From the NCBI GenBank assembly GCA_030789695.1, contig CM061130.1, positions 14,189,860 to 14,253,859 of the forward strand: a stretch of DNA of 64,000 bases, in the 5' to 3' direction. Below the pieces are notes generated by a model. It worked only from the letters and a program-made list of their open reading frames with translations. It had not been told where the DNA came from and did no database searches. Position numbers and translations under genes: made by a program. This DNA is from Scilla litardierei (Eukaryota > Streptophyta > Magnoliopsida > Asparagales > Asparagaceae). This document shows, piece after piece, positions 46,250 to 56,688 of the stretch. The number at the start of each line of letters is the position of its first letter. The first letter of the stretch is position 1.

Positions 46250-46560
46250 ATCCAGTACAAGTACAAGAGATACGTAAGATCCGTAGCAAACTTCTTCAAA
46301 TGTTCAAACGATTAGAGAATAAACAAAAGATCAAACACAAGCTTGAGCACCTGATTTGAGCCAAAACTTTAGAACAAGTCTTAGCCTAAGCATGAGCATA
46401 AGCCAGGTCTTGAATAAGAGATTGAGACAAAATTTGAGCATGAGCACAAATTGAAGCCTAAGCCAGCATTGAAGTCAGAGCAATAGCAAGAGTCTGAGCC
46501 AGAGCTTGATCTTGAGCTCACACTTCAATCTGAGCCAGAGCCCTATCTTGAGCCATTTAT
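46250..46560. repeat. Degenerate gagcc/gagcatgagc short repeat
   Basis: Motifs such as gcttgagcc, catgagcataagcc and ctgagccagagc recur irregularly for about 300 bp. Read in one frame this would give a Pro/Glu-rich low-complexity tract, now broken by stops. Confidence 0.75.
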
Positions 46561-46828
46561 TAGATCTTACACAGCCACAGTTAGAACCGTCATTGAATCG
46601 GATTGAGCATTTCAAGTTTGTTATCATAGATCATCCATACTTTACCAACAAACAGGTTGTATTCGATAGACGTGCATCTGCCAATCTGCATCCTGCTACA
46701 CTTCAAAGTTTGTATATGCATCTTTTCTAATTGCAATTGGCTATTAATTTCTACCCATTTGTGCTACTCTTGTAATCATTCATCAGGTGGTGAAATTCTT
46801 AAGCCGATGAGAATGATACGAATCCAGT

Positions 46829-47199
46829 TGAGAAATCGTTCTTTCAAATTTTTTATTTTTTTAATTTTTATTCTATTTTGTGTCATTTGAGTCTTTAGTT
46901 ATTTTGAGTTTTTTATTTATTTTTTAAGTGTTTTAATTAATTTAGAGTTTAGTCCCCATATCGGTTGGGAGAATTGATGGTATTGGTTGTAAAGCCTATA
47001 AAAGGCAACAAGACTGGTATATTTCTAATCAAAGAATGTATGAATGAAAGCTGGAGAAATTAAAATCCCCAAAGCCCAAGAAAGGTCTAACCCTTGGGTT
47101 AGAAGTCTCGAAATCCTTAGTGAGATGCCTCGGAACCTTAGTTTACATGTTCATCCCCAAATCTTCCACAAATTTCCTAAATCTCTCTCTCTGGTTCTA
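46829..47199 (+). repeat. LTR 2 of the short non-autonomous element
   Basis: Partner of 44784-45120; includes tataaaaggcaac and an identical layout. The right limit is approximate. Confidence 0.65.
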
Positions 47200-48000
47200 C
47201 ATCACATCAACAATTCATCGGCTCAACAATTCATCGGCCTCTGGTGGTAAAGATAACATAAGCCCGCTGGAAAAGAACTTATCATAAAGACTTCTTCCCT
47301 TCTTCCGCATCACTAGGATTCTCCCCTTGGATTAGGAAACAAAATATAAACATCCCCAACTATTTTGTAGCTTCGCTACGCTATTGAATTAGATCTCTGG
47401 TAGCATGTTCGATGCACAAGGAGGGTAAAATGCCATCGAAAAGCTCCTTTGGTGGAACCTCGTCCTTTCGCCGATCCTAGCCCAATGTTAAGGCCACATT
47501 GGTCAATGGCAATAGGCGCACTATGATCCTTGTTGCTCAACGCAATACTTGGCTCATATTGGCTAAGTCACTCTGCCGCTCGTGATCATCACTGGGTATC
47601 AATATAGCCCATCTAGCCTCTGTGGTATGCTCCCAATGCATATGACATCTTGGGCATGTCTTTGTTCGCTTTATCAATGTGATGGGCTCATTCACCGCTT
47701 GATGGTGACAATACATGTTGGCATCGCCCACTTGCACGTGCAATGAATCATATTCTTTTGAATGTTGCACGTGTTCATCCATACAATGAGCTCCCACCGT
47801 TGCTTGAAAATCACCGGATCATCACTTTATGTCACTAGCTTCACCATGGTTGCGCTTACCCCTCCCTTAGCTGAGGCAGGGGTACCCCTCCCCCTACAAG
47901 AAGTGTGTGTTTATGACTCTTACACTCTTCGTTAAGGTATGCTCGAGTGAACTCTTCTCGTCAAGAAAGCTTTTTGTGCACTCCAACAATTGTTCCCGTG
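47200..48000. other. Unassigned, weak minus-strand open frame
   Basis: The frame 47537-47797 (minus) contains YCHHQAVNEPITLIKRTKTCPRCHMHWEH, with Cys/His pairs that could suggest a zinc-binding remnant, but no family was recognised and no splice context is evident. I treat it as unassigned. Confidence 0.2.
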
Positions 48001-48029
48001 ACAAAGCAATACGACTCCGCCCCTCCCCC

Positions 48030-48480
48030 CCAACCGACATGGTGCTGAGTACCCGGGCCCAAAGCTAGGAGAGTAGGGGTACCCCGTCCCCCAGCAGAGT
48101 GTGAACTTCAGGGCTACCCCTCAGCTCTTTTCATCAATTGTCGATCATCTCCACTTTGAGGAGAATTAAGTAGATGCTGCCCTTGGCCCCAAGTGACCCG
48201 GGGTACCCCCCAACCTAGGGGAGCCGGAGTACCCTGCCCCATTAGGCTGCAAGCTTCTAGGGTACCCATCGCTTCTTTTCATCAAATGTTGCTTCTCGTC
48301 GCATTTCTGCTCTTCCAGCATCCACCCGTTCTTGTCATCACGATCCATGCACCAATGATGAGGATGATCACCCCCACACCACCGCACCGGGCAAGCCAGA
48401 GCCCCCCCACCCCCCTCTACGGGAGCCATTATACCCTGCTCTCCCATGAACGGGTGCGAGTCAGGATCCCCGATACGAGT
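48030..48480. repeat. Imperfect tandem repeat with ggtacccc motifs
   Basis: Two units, about 48050-48170 and 48190-48310, share the order gtacccc ... agtaccc/gagtacc ... gcaagcttc or gtgaacttc ... agggtaccc or gggctaccc ... ttttcatcaa. Less clear pieces lie at 47870 and 48410. The repeat makes Pro/Gly-rich frames on both strands. Confidence 0.6.
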
Positions 48481-48579
48481 GCGAGTGGGCTACAACAAGT
48501 TGAAGAGCTCAAAGCTTATATTGAAATTATTTATAGTTATTGAAATGAGTTTTGTTGCATATTTATGTGTACTGATCAG

Positions 48580-49720
48580 ATAACATAGAATATAAGAAAA
48601 ATTATTTTCTTATGTATTCAACATACGGTAGAGTGTTCATTGATTCAGAGGATGCAACTGATAGCTTTCAACATAAATAATACATATTTGACTTAATGGA
48701 TAAATATATAAATCTAATTGACGAGCATAGAATCATCTAAGTAATTACTGATAGTATAGCAAACTACAAACCAGATGGACAATTACTGATGCAAAAAGAC
48801 ATCTGTATTGATCTTCATATGCGACGCAATGTATTGATTTAATATTTTCAGGTATGTCAAAAGAAGATAATTTCAAAAACATCATCGCACAAAATTAAAT
48901 GGTAACTATATTTATATACAACAAAGGATAAGTGCTTAGCTTAATGAGAAAATGGACGGGTGGAAAAGAGTTGATGTGGCCTGCAATGACGATGTTTGCA
49001 GCTCACGTTATTATGTTGGACTCTATCTACATAAATCGAGATAATTTAAAGAGAGTAATCACCTCAAGAGTATGATCTGAGAACTTTCCTAAGATCAAAC
49101 CCAAAGATAGGATTATTACAACTGACGTCTATAATCTAATTCACAGTGCTAATTTTTGGTCAGTCATCCTAAATATTATCGTCGTATTTGTCGTATTTGA
49201 ATCAGTAAAAATTTTAATGGTTAATGAAGATAATAAACCAGAGATAGATCATCTTTATGAAATCATGGACCAAGCAAAAGAAGAAATTAAAAAGAATATT
49301 ATAATTTACATGAAATGATGGGACATGATCGATAAAAATGGAATAAGCAGATACATCACGATATTTATAATGCTAGTAAATATTGTATCTTTTATTTTTG
49401 TTGGTGAGCTTAATATGATAGAGATCATTTATTTACATTTATTTACATGATATAATTCAATTGCATGATACTTCCTGAATCCTTGTTTCCAGTACTCCAC
49501 CGGGTCGACAAATGATAACGAGATATTGGCTGGGTTTATAGTTTATACATATGATAAGTTACAGCCCGACATCCTGAAGCAACTTGATATAGACAGAAGT
49601 AAATTATTTTCAGACATTTTTATTTATTTTGATATTAGAATTAATCTACTCATTCACATTCTGAAATTAAAAATAATAATGGTAAGTGAAGTTATATTGC
49701 ATCTGTTTCGACCCTGAAAA
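48580..49720 (+). pseudogene. hAT transposase relic, plus strand (middle part)
   Basis: The text GRVFIDSEDATDSF and YIFDLMDKYINLIDEH, ITDSIANYKPDGQLLMQKD (48625-48800) is the DUF659-type region of plant hAT transposases. It is followed by FAAHVIMLDSIYINRDNLKR (49000), FWSVILNIIVVFVVFESVKILMVNEDNKPEIDHLYEIMDQAKEEIKKN (49150-49310), and the block EILAGFIVYTYDKLQPDI (49510). Many stops and shifts. The N-terminus and the C-terminal dimerisation region are missing. It faces the minus-strand relic. Confidence 0.75.
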
Positions 49721-49810
49721 TGATATTTTGTTATCATATGCGGAGGGTCGGGTCAGCTCGATAAAAGACATGTCATGACTGCGCTGACTGCTAAACTACT
49801 TATTGACATT

Positions 49811-51730
49811 TCAATCGTACATGTAATGGCTAGCAGAATCTTCAAACAAGTCAGATTGTCTATACGATGTGTAATAATCATCATGACTGCTTAAGTATCC
49901 GCTAGAAAATGATTCTTGAATGACGGTATTATCATAACCTCCATAATAATCAAAACTTTTGATACCTGAGATAATCAGATTGTGTACCATAGGTATCATT
50001 CCTCCTTTCTTCACTTTGATAATGCCTATCATGATCTCTATACATATGAAAATGAGTTGTATCATATGTATGATCCCTACTTCTATGAGTAGGATGATTG
50101 TATTCTGAATCACCACAACCTCCATTCATCAGAAAACAAATCATCGTCACTCTCGCCGAGTTACTGTCTTGTTTTTGCTTATACGTGAGATTCATTTGGC
50201 TTTGACTTGGTTGCGGTTGATTATTTTTTGTATGTTTTGCTTCCGTAATTGCTTCGTCCAACCAAATATTGTCTCTATTATCGAGAAGCATGTCTTATGT
50301 ATCCTAGTCCACTCCTCCAACGAATCATCCTCGTGAAAAATTCGATCCAAGTAAATCAGTTGATTTTCAGTTGTTCTCCTCTTGCAGTATCTTTCTATCA
50401 TCCTCATATTATAATGCACATAATCAAGCTTTTTAAGATTTTCCATGTTAACATATTTGTGTTATTTGTGCGAATAAGTGAGAATGTGGCATAATTTCAT
50501 TCACAGTTTGAAGAAGAAACAGTTTCACATAAAACACGCACATCTAAGCGTGTAAGATTTAAATCTTACACTCTCCCAATGATTAACCACCATTCAGCTA
50601 TAAAAGTTATCTTAGTCAGAAGATATAGCGCAGTTATGTAGTTGATTTGTAGTTTGCTCCATTGTCAATAACCAATTGGACGATTATATGATCTCTAATT
50701 ATATCTATATATTTATCCATCAGGTCAAATATGTATGAACCATTTTAAAAGCTATCGGTTGCATCCATCGAGTTAAGGAACATTATCACGTAGGTCGAAT
50801 ACACAAGAAAATTAATAATCTTTCTTTTGTTCTATGTTGTCTAATCATCACATGTTAGTGTACAACCACACTCATCCCAATAGCTACAAAAAGTGTCAAT
50901 ATATGTTCTGGTTTCTTCAACTTTCAAGTCTAAATATACAAACAAAAGCTCCCAAGCAGTGGGTGGATAAACGTCACAACCTACTTCTGTGAAAACATCT
51001 ATCATGGGCTGGCAGTATAGACTATTGGCCATATTGTGTAGAATATATTTGTAGTACAAAAATTTGGCTACACATTTATCGATAAAGCTCTTCACATTTT
51101 TCAAACCACACTTTATTGCATCATTATTGTCAGGGTTTTGCCTTGCTTTGGTAAAGTAAAAGGATCCATACTACATACATACACAGGATTTGAGAATACC
51201 AGATGCTCTACTGGTAGGTTTAGCATGAACAGAACCACATTTATGAAGACCGAATGATCTAACAATATGCCCAGCACATACCGTATTGCATGTATCTAGC
51301 TCAGACGATCATGTTCTCACTCTTCTACTAGCAAATCTTATTTCTTCTTCGATAAATTCCTACCTACTAGTTCTTAGTCCTATTCTAATTTCTCTATTCT
51401 TTCCGATCTCATCCTCATCCTCATCCTAGTTTGCGCATCTAAGCATAAATATTGAACTCTTCCTCAATCATCGTCTTAAATTTTAACATTTGCTTCTTTC
51501 CTCTTGACAAATATGAGTGCATTCATCTCTTCTCGCACTTCTTTCGGTGCTTCGGTACATGTCATCACATTCCTAGCAATTCTGGCCAAATATTCCTTAA
51601 AGTAGTCACGTCTCCATATATATCTTTTTAGCCGTAGTTGCACCTTACATGTCTATAGTCATTTCCAATCATTTTACCGTGAGTCCACCCAATATCCAAT
51701 TGTTTCTCCTTAGTTCTCTGAGACATATCT
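49811..51730 (-). pseudogene. hAT transposase relic, minus strand (BED finger, N-terminal and C-terminal parts)
   Basis: It starts MSQRTKEKQLDIGWTHGKM at about 51726, followed by a BED-type finger start (RHVRCNYG, then a stop). The N-terminal catalytic region is at 51104-50630: FLYYKYILHNMANSLYCQPMIDVF, YWDECGCTLTCDD, INFLVYSTYVIMFLNSMDATDSF, YIFDLMDKYIDIIRDH, IDNGANYKS. The middle of the transposase is then missing. The C-terminal part is at 50446-49811: LDYVHYNMRMIERYC, LIYLDRIFHEDDSLEEW, and a polar tail. Stops throughout. Confidence 0.75.
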
Positions 51731-51779
51731 TTATAAGCATTTATAACTAAAGACAGCACATGATGGGTTAATTGTTCGG

Positions 51780-52240
51780 TAAAGTTAAAACTATTTAAAT
51801 AAATCTAGACATCTAACATTATTTAAATCAATTATCAGTAGTTAGAAACAATAATATAACAATTAACATTAGTTATTTAATAATAAATCAAGAATTAGTA
51901 TGTTAAAATTAGTCAAGTAAAATTATTAACTTTAACAAATAAGAATTATAAACATTAATATTAATATTAGTTATGTAAAATTATTAACATCAATAAGTAA
52001 GAATTATTAACATTAGTATTAGTTGCATAAAACTATTAACAGTGAGTAATTAAAATCAAACCAATAACAGTGCCTAAGAAATAATAAATCTACATTAACA
52101 AATATTAGTAAACAATATTACCAATTTTATTACTAAAAATTGCTTGAGAATATTTCATTAAACTTAGTTAAAATTATTGCAAATAAAATGTAATATGTTT
52201 AGCAAAAGGTATAAATAAAATGTAAATCTACATTAAAATT
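51780..52240. repeat. AT-rich repeat, units of about 52-58 bp
   Basis: The landmark ttagt(c/t)nngtaaaattattaac occurs at about 51909, 51967 and 52019, with intervening attaaca/attaata text. Coding is absent. Confidence 0.6.
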
Positions 52241-52790
52241 AGTTAATAAGGGGAATGGTAAAATTATAAATAAAAGGTAGTAAGCTTATCAAAACATGTA
52301 ATGTGAATTATTTGAATGTAAATTATTTTGATGTAAATTATAGGAATATAAATTATGAATATTTAAATAAAAGAACGGTAAACCTGTAAATAAAATGTAC
52401 TATGTTTATCAAAATGTGTAATGTGATCGACAGCACTCGCTGCTCAGCAGCGAGTGCACGTGTCTCACGTGCGACTGCCCGCCACATTACACATTTTGTT
52501 GCACATTGCATTATGAACAAGTTTTCCATTCTCTTTCTTAAACTGTTAAAAAAGAATGGCAAACTTGTAAATACATGTAATAAGTTGCACCAAATATGTA
52601 ATGTGACTAGCAACACTTGTTGAACAAAGACCACATGTGCCTCACGTGCAGATTGCTGGTGACTTTACATATTTTGCTACACACATTGCATTATTTACAT
52701 GTTTACCATTCCCTTTGTTAAACTGTTAACGAATGGAATGGCAAACTTGAAAATAAATGTAATAAGTTGAGCAAAAAGCATAGCATCACA
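52241..52790. repeat. Modular fold-back array (arms as in 4881-5012)
   Basis: A module D (gaatggcaaacttgtaaata ... gtgtaatgtga) alternates with its reverse complement D'. Visible order: D 52248, D 52371-52427, GC-rich core with an 11-bp-arm palindrome at 52433-52455, D' 52484, D 52549-52608, second core, D' 52666, D 52733. It can fold in several alternative ways. No ORF. Confidence 0.8.
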
Positions 52791-52799
52791 ATTTAATTA

Positions 52800-54022
52800 C
52801 GTCAATTACATTTCATTTATCAATTCTCACCTTGATTTGACAACGGCGAGTTTTTCCATTTTCCCCCAAAAACCCCTAGCCAGCGAGTTCTTTGTTGATC
52901 GGTGTCGTTGACTTCCTTGCCCGATCCACGTCCTTACCGGAGTCATAGTGTATGTCGATCGATGAATATCGTCGGTGAAGTGGTGATCTCATCAGAGCTG
53001 CAACTCATTGCAAGATAAGTTTTTTGAATTTTTTCTTTTCTAAATTCTTGAATCTAATTTTTTGTTCATAAATGCTACTTCTCTTCTAATTTTATAGAAT
53101 TATTTCCCTCGTTGTACACTCACGAGATTACCAATGTTTACTAATCTATAATCACATGAACTTTATTTTCATCGTTTTTTTCATTTTAATTAATTTTGAT
53201 TCTTTTTTCTTCATTTGATGATTGGTTTCGGTCGGAATGGCACAGTTTCGATCGAACCCGATAATTGTCAATAGTTTCATCTCGATTAACTTTGAAACCG
53301 AGATGAAAAGCCCGATACCGAAGAGTGTCTGACGATACCTTAATCCATGGTATAAACACTCTGATGTTCATAAAGATTATGCTAATCATTACGTGTATCG
53401 TTTAAATATCAATGAGCAATCTACCTGTCAAGGTAATCATGATAGTCATTTCATCGAGTAGAGTCGATCTTCCGCATATAATAATATGATATCATTTCTA
53501 AGGTCAGGTATCAGATACAATATTGTTATCCCCTTGCCAATCTATACCGCATACGAATGACAGTGATTTGGAGTGAGATTTTTTTTATTTTTTATTTTTT
53601 ATTTTCGCTTTATGTTTTTGTATCATAAGAGCATGTTTATGCCGTCTCATTTTACAACTGTTATTGTTTTATAGTAATAAAATTGTAAAAGGCTAACTAT
53701 GGTCCTAGAAAAATTTCACCTAAAAATTTTGTATAACTATATATACTATCTATTATCAGTGTATATATATATAAAAGATTTAGATAACTATATATAGTAC
53801 GTAACTAAGTGCATATGCATATGAAAAACTCTCCAAAACCGAAACCGAAACCCAAAATGAAACTGTTGAAACTACCAAAACAAATGAAATGACTCCAAAA
53901 TGAGCAAAACTCCCTGAAACCTAAAATTTTCCAAAAAACCGAAAGAGAAACTGAAACTGAGTTCTCTAACTTTGGGAAAAAAAGATCTAGATTTCAGCTT
54001 TACATATGGAAATAAGAATAAA
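52800..54022. other. Non-coding, with purine-rich ccgaaac-type tracts
   Basis: No gene is supported. Segments near 53220-53340 and 53825-53980 have recurring accgaaac and aaccgagatg strings, loosely like the 200-bp repeat at 5253. The relation is compositional only. Confidence 0.3.
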
Positions 54023-54770
54023 TGGGTTTTTCAACTATCCGGCCCTTTAAAAGGCATATTTTGATATTTATCCATTAAATATGAGAATTTTCTCTCAAGT
54101 CTCTCAAATTTTAAACTTTAACCTGATTAGTCCATCTATCTAATTTTCTGTTAAAATCTAACGGAAGAGAAAATATTCCGTTAGATTTTGATGAGGGTTG
54201 TCCGGGCGGCTCACTGGGAGAATGTGGAGGTGGCAGCACCACCTCCCCATCATTTTTTCGGGCGACGACGGCGGCGGCAGCACCGCATCCTTCCCCACCT
54301 AAACAATGGAGGGGGAGGCGACGCCTCCTTTCCACCTGCAAAAAACCGACGAGGGGGAGGCGACAGTGCTGCCTCCACCTCCGACCTCGTCGGTTTTTGC
54401 GGATGTCATTTTTTTGGGGTGGAGGAGCACCGCCACCTCCCCCTCCTCGTTTGAGGAGGGGTGGTGGCAGTGCTCCTCCGTCCAAAAAAATGACGGGGAG
54501 GCGACGCCGCCTCCTCCACCCAAAACTGACGAGGGGGTGATTTGGGGGTTGATGAATTGCTAATTAATGTTTAATTATTTATTAATTAATTATAATCGGT
54601 ATTTAAGCGTTAATTAATCTAAGTTGGGTTAACTTTTTATCAGAATATAGGATGGATGGACTATTAAGATTAAAGTTTAATATTTGAGGGACTTGAGAGC
54701 AAATACGCATATTAAATGGATAAATATCAAAAAAGGCGTTTTTTAAAGGGACGAATATGCGAAAAACCCA
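54023..54770. mobile_element. Mutator-type MITE, 748 bp, about 130-bp terminal inverted repeats
   Basis: The left end tgggtttttcaactatccgg and the right end, in reverse tgggtttttcgcatattcgt, pair for about 130 bp (54023-54155 and about 54635-54770), with shared ttgatatttatccatt and ctctcaagt. This tgggttttt...ccctttaaaa start is typical of Mutator-like plant MITEs. The core (54190-54540) is GC-rich and repetitive (gaggcgac, cctccacct). A second palindrome, aaaatctaacgga, sits at 54153-54189. No clear target duplication is left. Confidence 0.85.
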
Positions 54771-56370
54771 AAACTTTTAAGGCATGAAGGCAAAAATTCA
54801 GCGAACCATCAAATCATTATGATTAGCACAATCATCAACATGGCTTTCAGGTAGAAATGAGGCAGCTATTTAACACAATCCTAAGTTGAAAAAGCTGAAG
54901 GAAAGAATTGAACATTGTTTTATAACTGGCAGCAATCTCGTTTTAAACCTATATAAGCTGGTGCAAAATTACTTATAAGCACAACTGTGAAAAAAATGGA
55001 AAGATTGTATAAGGCTTCAATTAGCAAAATGATTCTCAAAATGATTCAAATGTTTTGATTCAAGTTTATTTTTAAATAAACCAACATAATGGAAAAGCTG
55101 CCTATTTGCATAGATAGCAAACCGAATGACAACTCTCCATGAGCTGGTGCCAGATTCCTGGTCAAAGCAACTATGAGAAAGGATTAGTCTGAAGCAACAA
55201 GATTTTGACTAACCCAAATAAGCTGAATATGATTCAAAGGTTTATCCTAAATAATGAAAAAAGTCTACTTATGAAAGTAACAAAGTTCTTTGGACTACCA
55301 ATTAAACACAATCAATAATAAGAAACTAATTCTGCCTTCTCTAATATATGGCATATGCACATTTAGGTTCCTCTTTATATTTTTTTATGAAAATGACTAA
55401 AAACACCAGCATCTACATAATCCTCTATACAGTATTTTTATAATGTCAAGAATACAAAGATTAATTGACAGAAACAAAATTTGAATATAAAGCATGTATC
55501 TGGGATAAACCCTTGATATTGTGCAACTGGCTTTGAGCCAATAAAGTCCGCAAATTTTAATTCCATTTGAAGTAAAATTCGAAAGTAATCACAGTCATCT
55601 TATTTAGGATGATAACTATCGAGTAAAGTAATTCAATAAATAACTTAACGGGCATCTTTTGCAAAAACTTTCAGTAGCCATTGACTATGCTATGTGATAG
55701 ACATTACACACCATGGAAGACTTGGGTTCGTATGAGATATCAGAAATAAGGAATTTTAGAGTTATTTTCTATTGTATTTGATTTTATTTGTTGTTTTTAG
55801 ATTTATTTCTGTAAGCACATGTTTCGCACTTGAAGCCTAGTTAAATCCTTTGAGAGGAGTGCTATTTTGAGGAAAACTTGTGTTTTGGATTTAAAAGAAA
55901 TGTCTTGTGAATCTTTCTTGTGTGAGATGAGAGAGTAGGTAAAAGAGCCTTAGTAAGAGACCTAAACCCCCTTTATTAATCTTGAAAGCATAATCCTCTT
56001 TGCTTTCTTTGTTTTTCATTGATTTCTTATTGGATATGCGGTGTAACTATGAGATGATAATGTGTTCCGAAGAAGATAAGAGACTCAAGGGGGTCCAAAG
56101 CAGAAGAAAATTTTGAACATCTCCACTCTTCTGCTCATCAAATACCAAATAGGGAGAACACTATTTACTGGTCCTGATGGAAGATGCTTTCTAGGCTAAG
56201 CAACTTATATTGCCATTGGCAAAGAATTGATAACCTTCAAAGATTCATTTAGTCAAATTAGAAATAAGTTGAACAGTTGCAGATAATTAGATGTTGCAGC
56301 AATATAAAGGTCAAGAAAACATTAAACGATTGTGATACTCGTATTGCTCAGCTCAGACTAGTCCATGTAC
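54771..56370. other. Coilin intron sequence
   Basis: AT-rich, non-coding. A region at 55700-56060 has an LTR-like look (tgtgagatgagagagtagg, gggtccaaagcag) but no partner or domain, so I do not call it. Confidence 0.35.
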
Positions 56371-56688
56371 CTTTCTTCCATTAGCACAGAAGTAGGCTCC
56401 TCGTTAACACTGCCATGAGGTCGGGAAGAAACTGCAGCATCTGATCTTCCATCTTCATCAGATTGCTTATCTTTTATATGTAAACGTTTCGCAGAACCGT
56501 CTATCTTCTTAGAGCTGCTCGGATTCTGATCTTTAAGGTCATCAGATTGGGTATCTTTTATATGTAAACGTTTCGCAGAACCGTCTTTCTTCTTAGAGCT
56601 GCTCGGATTCTGATCTATAAGGATGTTTTCTGCTCCTTGTATGGTAACAATAGCCAATTCAGGGCTGATGAACCTTGATTTCTTCCCC
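56371..56688 (-). CDS. COILIN: Coilin-like exon A with a 28-residue internal duplication
   Basis: A 318-bp exon between ggggctacag and gtacatgg. Its frame, G-GKKSRFISPELAIVTIQGAE onward, is open for 105 codons plus the split ends. It encodes two nearly identical 28-residue units starting DQNPSSSKK(K/I)DGSAKRL, rich in Lys and Ser, with KRLHIKD a likely nuclear-localisation element. The DNA repeat period is 84 bp (56471 and 56555). The end, SVLMEE plus AG, joins exon B in phase. Lys/Ser-rich text is usual in the middle of coilin, but this exon alone would not identify the protein. Confidence 0.6.

Larger units (their letters stand above)
44784..47199 (+). mobile_element. Short non-autonomous LTR retrotransposon (LARD/TRIM-like)
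   Basis: Two diverged LTRs, about 44784-45120 and 46829-47199, share ttgagaaa at the start, the motif gtttaatcccacatcg or gtttagtccccatatcgg, a TATAAAAGGC box, and ctaaatctctct near the end. A primer-like site tagtatcggaacc (45126-45138) matches the tRNA-iMet site at 10 of 13 bases. The 1.7-kb interior lacks gag and pol domains. It contains an unknown 120-residue frame and a degenerate gagcc repeat. Confidence 0.7.
11016..56688 (-). other. COILIN: Coilin-like gene (partial), at least 45.7 kb, five exons seen
   Basis: Five minus-strand exons at 56371-56688, 34307-34355, 11796-11870, 11448-11649 and 11016-11053 are each bounded by AG and GT. Their phases join without a break: exon A ends with 2 nt, B starts with 1; B, C and D join on whole codons; D ends with 1, E starts with 2. 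The product contains SRTARRKKAKRQWLKEL and IRPGHIRFRPL, which I recognise as the basic region and the start of the Tudor-like domain of plant coilin, the scaffold of nuclear Cajal bodies. N-terminal self-association exons and the rest of the Tudor-like domain are not seen. The introns of 21.9-22.4 kb are full of transposons. Identity is from memory of the family, not a search. Confidence 0.65.

Noticed and set aside
54111..54563. Pro/Gly-rich frames on both strands in the MITE core
   Set aside because: Overlapping frames on both strands reflect GC-rich internal repeats between the long inverted ends.
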